From Dethiosulfovibrio faecalis (GTDB lineage: Bacteria > Synergistota > Synergistia > Synergistales > Dethiosulfovibrionaceae): a stretch of DNA of 64,000 bases. The stretch spans positions 248,001 to 312,000 of the forward strand of contig NZ_JAKGUE010000001.1 in assembly GCF_021568795.1 (NCBI RefSeq), written 5' to 3'. The notes under the pieces are model-generated. The model had not been told where the DNA came from. It ran no database searches and worked only from the letters and a program-made list of their open reading frames with translations. Both the position numbers and the translations under genes were made by a program. Positions 56,478-64,000 of this stretch are shown one piece after another (positions within the stretch are counted from its first letter, which is position 1; each line of letters opens with the position of its first letter).

Positions 56478-57530
56478 ATGTCGCGACCTGTATCGGTAGG
56501 TTCTCTCGGAATCGGTGGGGATAACCCGGTAAGGGTGGAGAGTATGCTGAAGACCCCTCTCAGCGACAGGGAGGCATGTCTCGATATGCTTCGGAGGCTT
56601 TCCGTGGCCGGATGCGAGATGGCCAGGGTCGCTTTCCCGGCTATGGATCAGGAGAACGATCTCAAGAAATTGGTGGAACTCAGTCCTATCCCATTGATGG
56701 CCGATATACACTTCGACCCCGCTCTGGCGGAGAAAGCTCTCGAACAAGGCTGTCCTGCGATCAGGATCAATCCGGGAAACATGGGAGATCCGAGAAAACT
56801 CGAGAGAATCGTGGAAATGGCGAGGGAAAGAAAGGTCCCGATCCGGATAGGGGCCAACAGCGGGTCCGTCAGCCCTAGACAGGTAAAGGAAGCCGGAGGG
56901 GACAGGGGGCTAGCTCTAGCTCTAGCCGTGGAAGAACAATTTCTCATGTTGTTGCGCCACGATTTTCACGATGTAATCCTTTCGGCAAAATCGACCGATG
57001 TCGGAGAAACCCTGGAGGCAAACGGAGTCCTCCATGAAAGGTATGGAGAATACCCCTTTCACGTCGGTATGACCGAATCGGGGTCCGGTATCCCGGGAAT
57101 AACGAAGAGCTCTGTCGGGCTGGGGCTTCTGTTATCCAAGGGAATAGGCGATACCATCAGGGTTAGCCTCAGCGACTCTCCCGTTCTGGAGGTTGAGACC
57201 GGCTACGAGATACTGCGATCTCTGGATTTGAGGCACAGGGGAGTGGAGATCATATCCTGTCCCACATGTGGAAGGAAGAAGCTCGACGTGGTGGCTGTGT
57301 TGTCCAAGATAAAACCCCTCCTTGTCGACCTTCCCGACGGTTTCAAGGTGGCGGTGATGGGGTGCGAGGTTAACGGACCTCAGGAAGCCCGACACGCCGA
57401 TATAGGGGTGGCGGGGTCTCCTACGGGTATAGTCTTTTTTCAAAAAGGGGAGATCGTAGGAAGGTGTCCTCTACATAAACTTGAAAAAGAGATGAGTTTA
57501 CTTATTGAGCCATATCGTCTAAAATCCTAG
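56478..57530 (+). CDS. ispG: (E)-4-hydroxy-3-methylbut-2-enyl diphosphate synthase
   Basis: Fe-S enzyme of the penultimate MEP-pathway step. It is 350 residues. The N-terminal barrel has DIHFDPALA and the later IRINPGN; the cluster cysteines are Cys261 and Cys264 (CPTC) and Cys296 (MGCEVNGPQEARHADIG). The ATG at 56478 follows AGGAAGGTGG; the frame is open to 56430 inside rseP but that start lacks a ribosome site. dxr, rseP and ispG form one unit. Confidence 0.96.
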   Translation: MSRPVSVGSLGIGGDNPVRVESMLKTPLSDREACLDMLRRLSVAGCEMARVAFPAMDQENDLKKLVELSPIPLMADIHFDPALAEKALEQGCPAIRINPGNMGDPRKLERIVEMARERKVPIRIGANSGSVSPRQVKEAGGDRGLALALAVEEQFLMLLRHDFHDVILSAKSTDVGETLEANGVLHERYGEYPFHVGMTESGSGIPGITKSSVGLGLLLSKGIGDTIRVSLSDSPVLEVETGYEILRSLDLRHRGVEIISCPTCGRKKLDVVAVLSKIKPLLVDLPDGFKVAVMGCEVNGPQEARHADIGVAGSPTGIVFFQKGEIVGRCPLHKLEKEMSLLIEPYRLKS

Positions 57531-57581
57531 ATGGGTTTTCGAGAATATCGTTGCCCATAAAATCGAAAGGAGTGCTTTGTA

Positions 57582-58526
57582 ATGGCGATCAACCTCAGAG
57601 GACGTAGTTTCTTGACCCTTAAGGATTTCACCTCCCGTGAAATCGCATATCTTCTCGATCTTTCTATGGATCTCAAGAGGAAAAAAAGAGCGGGCATAAA
57701 GGGTGACCTTTTGGAGAATAAGAACGTTGCACTTATATTCGAGAAATCGTCCACCAGGACCAGATGTGCCTTTACCGTTGCCTGTATCGACGAGGGAGCA
57801 CACCCCGAGTTCTTGGGAAAGAACGATATCCATCTCGGTAAAAAAGAGGACGTCCAGGACACGGCAAGGGTCCTCGGCCGCATGTTCGACGGAATCCAGT
57901 TCCGCGGTTTCAGCCAGGACCTCGTAGAGGCTCTCGCCAAGCACAGCGGTGTTCCCGTCTGGAACGGCCTTACCGATGCCTATCATCCTACCCAGATACT
58001 GGCTGACTTCCTGACCATCCAGGAGGCTTTCGGAAAACTTAAGGGGCTGAAGCTGGTCTACATCGGAGACGGAAGAAACAACATGGCCAACTCCCTCATG
58101 ATCGGTGCTGCCAAGGTCGGAATGCACTGCACCATCGCAGCTCCCGAGAGCCTGTTCCCCGAGGCTTCTCTGGTAGAGGAGGTAAGAGCTATCGCCGCCG
58201 AGACTGGAGCTCAGATAGTCTTGGAAAGCGACCCCAAGAAGGCCGTAAAGAACGCAGACGCCATCTACACCGACGTCTGGGCCTCCATGGGCGAGGAGGA
58301 CAAGGTGGCGGAGAGGATATCCCTCCTGACTCCCTATCAGGTTAACTCGGAGCTTATGGCTGCTACAGGCAATTCCGAGACAATCTTCCTTCATTGCCTT
58401 CCCGCCAACAAGGGACAGGAGGTCACGGAAGAAGTGTTCGAGTCGTCTCGCTCCCTGGTGTTCGACGAGGCGGAGAACCGGCTTCACACCATAAAGGCGG
58501 TTATGGTCGCGACCTTGGGTAAATAG
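57582..58526 (+). CDS. argF: Ornithine carbamoyltransferase
   Basis: Makes citrulline from ornithine and carbamoyl phosphate, or the reverse in arginine fermentation. It is 314 residues. Carbamoyl-phosphate loop STRTR is at 57-61, HPTQ occurs in [11 protein letters not shown], ornithine-binding HCLPA is near 271. No arginine deiminase or carbamate kinase is adjacent, so anabolic or catabolic use cannot be told. GAAAGGAG lies upstream of the ATG. It is followed by a long stem-loop. Confidence 0.95.
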   Translation: MAINLRGRSFLTLKDFTSREIAYLLDLSMDLKRKKRAGIKGDLLENKNVALIFEKSSTRTRCAFTVACIDEGAHPEFLGKNDIHLGKKEDVQDTARVLGRMFDGIQFRGFSQDLVEALAKHSGVPVWNGLTDAYHPTQILADFLTIQEAFGKLKGLKLVYIGDGRNNMANSLMIGAAKVGMHCTIAAPESLFPEASLVEEVRAIAAETGAQIVLESDPKKAVKNADAIYTDVWASMGEEDKVAERISLLTPYQVNSELMAATGNSETIFLHCLPANKGQEVTEEVFESSRSLVFDEAENRLHTIKAVMVATLGK

Positions 58527-58550
58527 ACATAGGAACTACGACATTGAATC

Positions 58551-58587
58551 ACAGAGGCGCGGAGTGAACTTCACTCTGCGCCTCTGT
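58551..58587 (+). terminator. Long stem-loop after argF
   Basis: ACAGAGGCGC (58551-58560) pairs with GCGCCTCTGT (58578-58587), continued inward by one G-T pair and GAGTG/CACTC around a short loop. The stem is about 16 bp. Only ACTTT follows, so it may be a weak terminator or a mRNA-stabilising end. Confidence 0.55.
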
Positions 58588-58672
58588 ACTTTGGAAGGAC
58601 CATTTTCTCCTACCCTGAGGTGACAATAATAGAGACCCCGTATCGGATCGTTCACTCCCGTATTGGGCCATG

Positions 58673-58681
58673 TGATACAAT
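58673..58681 (+). promoter_or_regulatory. Extended -10 promoter for nadE
   Basis: TGATACAAT, 30 bases before nadE; a possible -35 TTCACT is 19 bases upstream of the -10. The rest of the gap from 58588 holds nothing else I can name. Confidence 0.5.
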
Positions 58682-58710
58682 AGCGGGGCCATATAAAAGG
58701 AGGAGACACC

Positions 58711-59451
58711 ATGGCAGAAACGAGAAAAAAGGCAGAAGAGATGGTGCGGATCATAGAGGACTGGCTTAGAGAGAAGATGGACGATGCCGGATGCGCCGGA
58801 GGAATCGTCGGGCTGAGCGGAGGAATAGACTCGGCAGTTGTGGCCGCTCTTCTCAAAAGAGTCTTCGGGGAGAATATGCTGGCGGTCAAGATGCCCTGTC
58901 ACAGTCTATCCGAGGACGGTGATCATGCCGATCTTATGATCGATTCCTTTGACTTGCCATGGAGCTCGGTGGATCTATCGGATATATACGATCGTTTTAC
59001 CGAAATATTGGACTTGGACGAAAAAAGCCTCGTCGCCGCCAACATAAAACCGAGATTGAGGATGACTACTCTTTACGCTTTGGCTCAGGATCGCAAATTT
59101 TTGGTCTGTGGCACGAGCAACAAGGCGGAGCTTACGGTAGGTTACTTCACCAAACACGGTGATTCAGGAGCCGACCTGCTCCCCTTGGCGGAACTCACCA
59201 AGGGGGAGGTCCGGGAGGTGGCTCGTTTTCTGGGAATACCTTCGATTATCGTGGAGAAAGCTCCCTCTGCCGGTCTATGGGAAGGCCAGACGGACGAAAA
59301 AGAGATGGGGCTTTCCTACGATCAGATAGACGAGTATATAATCAGAGGCGGTAAATGTGAAGTATCCGACGAGATCGACAGGAGATTTAAGATTACGGAG
59401 CACAAGAGGAAACTCCCCGAAGCTTGTACAGTTTTCGAGGATCGTATATAA
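58711..59451 (+). CDS. nadE: Ammonia-dependent NAD+ synthetase
   Basis: Amidates deamido-NAD to NAD+ with ATP. It is 246 residues, the short form without a glutaminase domain, so it uses ammonia. The PP-loop SGGIDS is at 36-41; CGTSNKAELTVGYFTKHGD and the later LPLAELTKGEV are conserved. A strong AAGGAGGAG site precedes the ATG. Confidence 0.96.
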   Translation: MAETRKKAEEMVRIIEDWLREKMDDAGCAGGIVGLSGGIDSAVVAALLKRVFGENMLAVKMPCHSLSEDGDHADLMIDSFDLPWSSVDLSDIYDRFTEILDLDEKSLVAANIKPRLRMTTLYALAQDRKFLVCGTSNKAELTVGYFTKHGDSGADLLPLAELTKGEVREVARFLGIPSIIVEKAPSAGLWEGQTDEKEMGLSYDQIDEYIIRGGKCEVSDEIDRRFKITEHKRKLPEACTVFEDRI

Positions 59452-59487
59452 AGAAACGGAAATTCAAAGCACGAGGTGATTTATCGT

Positions 59488-60234
59488 ATGTCAGGACACT
59501 CGAAATGGGCCAATATCAAACACAGGAAGGCCGCACAGGACGCCAAAAGGGGAAACCTGTTTCAGAAACTCATCAAGGCCATCATAATAGCCGCTAAAGA
59601 GGGAGGCGGCGATCCGGCTACCAACATTCGTCTGAAAGCCGCTCTCGACAGGGCTAAGGCTGCAAGTGTTCCCTCTAACAACATAGAGAGAGCCATAAAG
59701 AGAGGCACCGGGGAGATAGAGGGAGCTACCTACGAAGAGCTGGCTTACGAGGGATACGGCCCCGAAGGCGTAGCCGTCATCGTGGAGTGCCTGACCGATA
59801 ACAAAAACCGTACTACTCCTGAGATAAGGATGATCTTCGATCGAAACGGCGGATCTCTCGGAGCCACCGGCTGTGTGGCCTGGATGTTCGAGCGCAGAGG
59901 GGTCATAAACATCGGGGGGGACGACCTGAACGAGGAGGATCTGATGGAGGCCGCCCTGGAGGCCGGGGCAGAAGACGTGGAAAACGACGGAGGTTTCGTA
60001 GTCTATACGGATCCTTCCGTCGTGGACGAAGTCAAAGAAGATCTGGAGTCCAAGGGATTCGCCATAGATGAGGCGGAAAGCCAGCTCGTTCCGAAAACGA
60101 CGGTAAAGATAACCAACCCCGACAAAGCCAGAAAGATCCTTAAGCTTATGGATCTTCTGGAAGGACACGACGACGTTCAGAACGTCTCCTCGAATTTTGA
60201 CATTCCCGAAGAAATCATGGACCAGGTCGAGTGA
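59488..60234 (+). CDS. yebC: YebC/PmpR family protein
   Basis: Member of the YebC/TACO1 family, 248 residues, described as transcriptional regulators and more recently as factors that help ribosomes through proline-rich stretches. MSGHSKWANIKHRKAAQDAK at the N-terminus is diagnostic; RTTPEIRMIFDRNGGSLG lies near residue 110. The ATG at 59488 is spaced from GAGGTGAT; 59476 would overlap it. It heads the yebC-ruvC-ruvA-ruvB unit. Confidence 0.96.
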   Translation: MSGHSKWANIKHRKAAQDAKRGNLFQKLIKAIIIAAKEGGGDPATNIRLKAALDRAKAASVPSNNIERAIKRGTGEIEGATYEELAYEGYGPEGVAVIVECLTDNKNRTTPEIRMIFDRNGGSLGATGCVAWMFERRGVINIGGDDLNEEDLMEAALEAGAEDVENDGGFVVYTDPSVVDEVKEDLESKGFAIDEAESQLVPKTTVKITNPDKARKILKLMDLLEGHDDVQNVSSNFDIPEEIMDQVE

Positions 60235-60730
60235 TCCGATTCGCTGTCTAGGGGTAGACCCTGGAATAGGCCGAATGGGCTTTGGGGTAGTTGAGCAAAT
60301 CGGAAGTAAGTACAGGGCCTGTTCCTTCGGGTGTCTGGAAACCCCTTCCGACATGTCGGTACCTCAGAGGCTCGACGAGCTTTACAGAGGGTTGAGGGAG
60401 CAGATAAACGGCTGCTCCCCTCATTTTATGGCCGTGGAAAAACTGTATTTCGGGAGAAACACGACTACGGCTGAAAACGTATGGCAGGCCAGAGGGGTCG
60501 CTCTGCTTGTGGGAGCTCAAAATGATCTTTTCGTTCTGGAACCGAAACCTTCGGAGGCGAAGATAACCGTCTGCGGCGACGGCCGGGCGGAAAAGTCTCA
60601 GGTCCAGAGGATGGTCCAGGTCATATTGAGCCTAAAGGAGATTCCCCGACCGGACGATGCCGCCGACGCCTTGGCCATCGCCTTGGCGGGACTGGCCCTT
60701 TTGCCTACTTCCGCTATAGGGAGGAGATGA
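60197..60730 (+). CDS. ruvC: Holliday junction resolvase RuvC
   Basis: Endonuclease that resolves Holliday junctions in the RuvABC complex. Catalytic acidic residues are visible in CLGVDPGIGR, AVEKLYF and the C-terminal RPDDAADALAIALAG. The start is unclear: the only canonical in-frame start upstream is TTG 60197, which adds 14 residues and overlaps yebC by 38 bases. The conserved N-terminus begins exactly at an ATT codon (60239), four bases after the yebC stop, which would give 163 residues. The given start is therefore provisional. Confidence 0.9.
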   Translation: MTFPKKSWTRSSDPIRCLGVDPGIGRMGFGVVEQIGSKYRACSFGCLETPSDMSVPQRLDELYRGLREQINGCSPHFMAVEKLYFGRNTTTAENVWQARGVALLVGAQNDLFVLEPKPSEAKITVCGDGRAEKSQVQRMVQVILSLKEIPRPDDAADALAIALAGLALLPTSAIGRR

Positions 60731-60734
60731 TTCC

Positions 60735-61343
60735 ATGTTGGCGATGGTTACCGGAACCGTGTTGAATGTTACCACCCAAATGGCCGTCGTCGACGTCTGC
60801 GGCCTCGGTTTCGAGATGCAGCTCAGCAGAAAAGCCTCTTCCCTGTGCAGCGTGGGGAAAGAGGTCTCTCTTCATTGTCACGTACAGTTCTCAGATGCCG
60901 GTCCCACCCTGTTCGGTTTTGCGGATGGACTGGAAAAGGCCGTTTTTCTGAGGTTGCTCTCTGTGAGGGGGATAGGAGGCAAGCTGGCGCTTCAGGTACT
61001 ACAAGGGATGACGGCTGAGGCGGTCGTGCAGGCGGTCTCTTTCGGCGACCCCTCCAGCTTGACCGGAGTTCCCGGTATAGGCAAGAAAACGGCGGAGAGG
61101 ATCTGCTTCGAGCTTCAGGAAAAGATGTCAGAAGGCCTTCCGGAAGGATCTACCGATAGCCTGAGGGAGATGGCCGTTCCCGACTCGGAAACCGTTATGG
61201 AGGCCCTTGAATCCCTGGGATTCCCGAGGCAGTCCTCTTCGGAAGCCCTGGCTACCATAGCTAAAAAGAGGGGCTCCGTCGATGGGTTGGGTGTAGAGGA
61301 CCTCATCATGCTGGCGTTGAGGGAGCTGAACTCCGGAGCTTAG
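60735..61343 (+). CDS. ruvA: Holliday junction DNA helicase subunit RuvA
   Basis: Tetramer that binds Holliday junctions and recruits RuvB. It is 202 residues, with an OB-fold N-terminus (MLAMVTGTVLN), two helix-hairpin-helix motifs in the middle (LLSVRGIGGKLALQVL, LTGVPGIGKKTAERI), and a C-terminal UBA-like domain that contacts RuvB (EALESLGFP). AGGAGA lies upstream. Confidence 0.96.
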   Translation: MLAMVTGTVLNVTTQMAVVDVCGLGFEMQLSRKASSLCSVGKEVSLHCHVQFSDAGPTLFGFADGLEKAVFLRLLSVRGIGGKLALQVLQGMTAEAVVQAVSFGDPSSLTGVPGIGKKTAERICFELQEKMSEGLPEGSTDSLREMAVPDSETVMEALESLGFPRQSSSEALATIAKKRGSVDGLGVEDLIMLALRELNSGA

Positions 61344-61355
61344 GAGGTGCGTTGA

Positions 61356-62390
61356 TTGGAACGGATGGAAGACAGAATAGTGGATGTCTCCGAAAAAGAC
61401 GACGATCTATCGCTGCGTCCTCTGTCGCTCGAGGATTTTACAGGGCAGGAACCCATAAAAAATAAGCTCAGGATTTACGTCAAGGCCGCCAGAAAGAGAG
61501 GGGAACCGTTGGATCATTCTCTGTTCTACGGCCCCCCCGGTCTTGGGAAAACCACCCTAGCAGGCATCATAGCCAGGGAAATGGGGGGAGATCTCAGGAT
61601 AACCACAGGCCCTGCCCTGGAGAAAACCGGAGATCTCGCAGCCATACTCTCCAACCTTCAGGACAACGACGTCCTCTTCATCGACGAAATTCACAGGATG
61701 AACAGCAGTATCGAGGAGGTCCTCTACTCGGCTATGGAGGACTTCTCTTTGCATATCATAGTGGGGAAGGGCCCTCTGGCTAGGAACATATGTCTTTCTC
61801 TTCCAAAGTTCACCCTCGTGGGAGCTACCACCAGACTGGGATTGCTCACCTCGCCGCTTCGGGCCCGCTTCGGAATAGTGGAGCAGTTAAGCCTCTACTC
61901 TGCGGAAGAGCTTGCGTCGATAATATCCAGAGGAGCCGGGGTACTCAACGTCTCCATAGAGGGGGAGGCTGCCTTGCTTATCGCTGGTCGATCCAGAGGG
62001 ACCCCCAGGATAGCTCTGAGGATCCTCAGGAGAGTCAGAGACGTGGCGGAGGTCGCGGGAGACGGAGTTATAACTCCTGCCATTGCCGAACGAGCCATGT
62101 CCATGTTGGGTCTGGACGGCTTCGGTCTCGACGACGGGGATCGAAGGATTCTGGAGGCATTGGTCGATCTTTTCTCCGGCGGCCCAGTCGGGTTGTCTAC
62201 CGTTGCTGCGTCGTTAAACGAGGAATCTCAAACCGTGGAGGACATATACGAACCCTATCTGCTCCAGCTGGGACTTTTGGAGAGGACCCCCAGAGGAAGA
62301 AAGGCGACCGCGAGGACCTATGAATATCTTGGACGGCGACCTCCTCGTTCTTCTCAGTTGACCATACCTACAGAGGAGGATACAGAATGA
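61356..62390 (+). CDS. ruvB: Holliday junction branch migration ATPase RuvB
   Basis: AAA+ motor for branch migration. It is 344 residues, with Walker A GPPGLGKT at 59-66, Walker [10 protein letters not shown], sensor [18 protein letters not shown] with the arginine finger, and a winged-helix C-terminus ending in [17 protein letters not shown]. It starts at a TTG six bases after TAGGAGGTG. It overlaps the next gene by ATGA. Confidence 0.97.
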   Translation: MERMEDRIVDVSEKDDDLSLRPLSLEDFTGQEPIKNKLRIYVKAARKRGEPLDHSLFYGPPGLGKTTLAGIIAREMGGDLRITTGPALEKTGDLAAILSNLQDNDVLFIDEIHRMNSSIEEVLYSAMEDFSLHIIVGKGPLARNICLSLPKFTLVGATTRLGLLTSPLRARFGIVEQLSLYSAEELASIISRGAGVLNVSIEGEAALLIAGRSRGTPRIALRILRRVRDVAEVAGDGVITPAIAERAMSMLGLDGFGLDDGDRRILEALVDLFSGGPVGLSTVAASLNEESQTVEDIYEPYLLQLGLLERTPRGRKATARTYEYLGRRPPRSSQLTIPTEEDTE

Positions 62391-63766
62391 AGCAGAATAG
62401 ATATAGACTGACCGTCTTGTTTTTGACGGTTATCTCCTTCGTTTCCCTTTTTTTTACCTCTCCCGTACTTGCCAGCAGAGACATAAAGGTGGGGTTGGGC
62501 GAGGGGAAATCCACCGTGTCGCTCTATTCGTCAGCTCCGCTAAAGGCGTCGGATAAAAACGGAACGGTTATGTCCGGCAAAAAAGCGCTCTCTTTTTCCG
62601 TTTCAGGAAATCGCTTGATGTGCCAGGGGCGAACCATGGTCTCTCCCGTGACGATCATATCCTCGTCTCCCATAGTATACGAAAAGAGACCTTATCTAGG
62701 GTCTTTTTCTCTGATATCGATAGGCGGCAGGCTATCGGTGGTAAACGTCCTTGATATAGAGAGTTACCTGAGAGGCGTGCTTAAGATGGAGGCCAATCCC
62801 AAATGGCCCATGGAGGCGCTGAAGGTTCAGGCCATTATCTCCAGGACCTACGCCCTGAGATCCATAGGCCGTCACGGAGCCAAGGGGTACGATGTATGCG
62901 CCACCCCTCACTGTCAGGCCTATAGGGGGATAAACGCCCATGATCCTGTGACGGACCGAGCCGTAAGAGAGACGAAAGGCATGGTGGTGAAATACGGGGG
63001 GACTCTGGCCAAGACCTTCTTTCACTCAGACAGTGGAGGTACGACTGCATCAGTGGAAGACGTCTGGGGAGGCTCCATTCCCTATCTTCGATCCGTGAAG
63101 GATCCTGTACCCTCCAACTCCCCTCACTCCAGGTGGTCGATCAGCCTTAGCGGATCTCAGTTGGGCAAGGCACTCGCCAGAGGCGGCTATTCCATCGGAA
63201 GCGTCACAGATATTAAGATAAACTCGCTGGACGGTTCGGGCAGAGTGCTCTCGATGACCCTTAGGGGAACGAAGGGCAGCAAGACAATGTCCGGTCATCG
63301 CTTCCGTATGGCCGTGGGAAGCAAGATCGTAAAGAGCACGGCGTTCAAGATAGTGTCCGGGACCCAAAGCCAGGCTTTCGATTCGATCAAGTCGAAAAAA
63401 GACTCGGCAAGGTCGGACGAGGGGCTGACCTTAGAGGAAGAGTCTTTGATAATGACTCTGACCAAACAGGGAGCTTTCTCCTCGGAAGAGCTGATAGCCA
63501 TGTTGGTCGATCCGGCTAAAAAAAGGGAACTTTTGGATCAGAGGCGAGGAACCGTGACTCGAAATGCCCCGAATCCATCTCCTTTTCCCAGTAGCGGTTA
63601 TTCCCGGTCCAACGGGACCTTCATCTTAGAGGGGACGGGCTGGGGACATGGGGTCGGTTTATCTCAGTGGGGGGCTAGAGCCCTGGCTTTGGCCGGATGG
63701 GACGCCAAAAGGATAGTGGAGTACTATTATCCCGGTACGGTAGTCACGTCGAACGGTCTCCGATAG
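62387..63766 (+). CDS. SpoIID/LytB domain exported protein
   Basis: A 459-residue protein with a signal peptide (residues about 1-30, ending PVLAS) and a SpoIID domain at about residues 110-440. Conserved features are [20 protein letters not shown] with the catalytic-type Glu, [15 protein letters not shown] [10 protein letters not shown], and the C-terminal [17 protein letters not shown]. In sporulating bacteria SpoIID is a lytic transglycosylase for denuded glycan; in non-sporulators it is probably a cell-wall glycan-processing enzyme. The insertion at about 320-390 is Ser/Lys-rich and unconserved-looking. Confidence 0.9.
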   Translation: MKQNRYRLTVLFLTVISFVSLFFTSPVLASRDIKVGLGEGKSTVSLYSSAPLKASDKNGTVMSGKKALSFSVSGNRLMCQGRTMVSPVTIISSSPIVYEKRPYLGSFSLISIGGRLSVVNVLDIESYLRGVLKMEANPKWPMEALKVQAIISRTYALRSIGRHGAKGYDVCATPHCQAYRGINAHDPVTDRAVRETKGMVVKYGGTLAKTFFHSDSGGTTASVEDVWGGSIPYLRSVKDPVPSNSPHSRWSISLSGSQLGKALARGGYSIGSVTDIKINSLDGSGRVLSMTLRGTKGSKTMSGHRFRMAVGSKIVKSTAFKIVSGTQSQAFDSIKSKKDSARSDEGLTLEEESLIMTLTKQGAFSSEELIAMLVDPAKKRELLDQRRGTVTRNAPNPSPFPSSGYSRSNGTFILEGTGWGHGVGLSQWGARALALAGWDAKRIVEYYYPGTVVTSNGLR

Positions 63767-63820
63767 AGATCTGTTTCATATAGGGATGTAACGTAAAAAA
63801 CTGGAGGTTCGTTCTTTTTC

Positions 63821-64000
63821 ATGGAAGAAAACATATTCAAGGTATCCTCTTACGATTACCGACTGCCGGAGGAACTCATAGCTCAAAACCCTGCAGATCC
63901 TAGGGATAGCTCTCGGCTGATGGTGCTCTCCAGAGAGGATGGAAGCCTGGATCACAGGGGCTTTTCCGATCTTGTAGAATATCTAAGGTCTGACGACGTT
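63821..64000 (+). CDS. queA: S-adenosylmethionine:tRNA ribosyltransferase-isomerase (partial)
   Basis: First 60 residues of QueA, which builds epoxyqueuosine in tRNA. The opening, with SSYDYRLPEELIAQNPADPR and SSRLMVL, is diagnostic. The ATG follows GGAGG. It runs off the right edge of the window. Queuosine genes next to ruvAB are common. Confidence 0.95.
   Translation, partial: MEENIFKVSSYDYRLPEELIAQNPADPRDSSRLMVLSREDGSLDHRGFSDLVEYLRSDDV

Overview
The window is a dense, almost entirely plus-strand stretch of bacterial core genome. I infer an anaerobic, amino-acid-fermenting member of the Synergistota, perhaps close to Dethiosulfovibrio. This rests on gene content: a V/A-type ATPase, a complete sodium-pumping methylmalonyl-CoA decarboxylase set next to a split B12-dependent mutase, a fused TRAP permease with a DUF1850 partner, and no aerobic respiratory genes. 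No 16S gene is present, so the assignment is an inference.

Layout. 1-4028: end of a V-type ATPase operon (F, A, B, D). 4025-9565: rlmH, ybaB, recR, a membrane PIN-TRAM protein, fused ispDF, guaB and a small acidic orphan. 9568-17227: the rimP-nusA-rnpM-L7Ae-infB-rbfA-nrnA-truB-ribF operon, behind a promoter followed by a strong terminator in the leader. 17218-20075: tRNA-Arg, then DUF1850 plus a fused TRAP permease. 20138-25534: ileS, rluD, and the only minus-strand gene (rqcH-like NFACT). 25647-26505: eight tRNA genes. 26654-38059: an HPt-like protein, tig-clpP-clpX-lon-engB, valS-folC-pgeF. 38107-41250: an oxidoreductase and an unrecognised two-gene membrane/secreted cassette. 41281-47933: methylmalonyl-CoA mutase, its B12 subunit, MeaB and the Na+-translocating decarboxylase. 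47960-54264: an rpiB-upp gene fusion, a WecA/TagO-type transferase, murA, a P-loop/Asp23-like protein, uracil-DNA glycosylase, uppS and cdsA. 54261-57530: dxr-rseP-ispG. 57582-64000: argF, nadE, yebC, ruvC-ruvA-ruvB, a SpoIID-like secreted protein and the start of queA.

How the parts fit. Succinyl-CoA can be isomerised to methylmalonyl-CoA and decarboxylated to propionyl-CoA by the mutase/MmdABCD genes, exporting Na+. The TRAP permease and perhaps the V-type ATPase could use that gradient; ion specificity is not shown by the subunits visible here. The isoprenoid genes (ispDF, dxr, ispG, uppS) together with murA, cdsA and the WecA-like enzyme feed envelope synthesis. Translation, ribosome maturation and proteostasis genes fill much of the rest.

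Genes are tightly packed with many ATGA/GTGA overlaps and frequent GTG and TTG starts. No CRISPR array, insertion sequence, prophage or defence island is visible. The most unusual items are the rpiB-upp fusion with a perfect 18-bp inverted repeat in its coding sequence, the P-loop/Asp23-like protein, the unrecognised cassette at 39177-41250, the apparent absence of a normal ruvC start, and the rimP leader attenuator.
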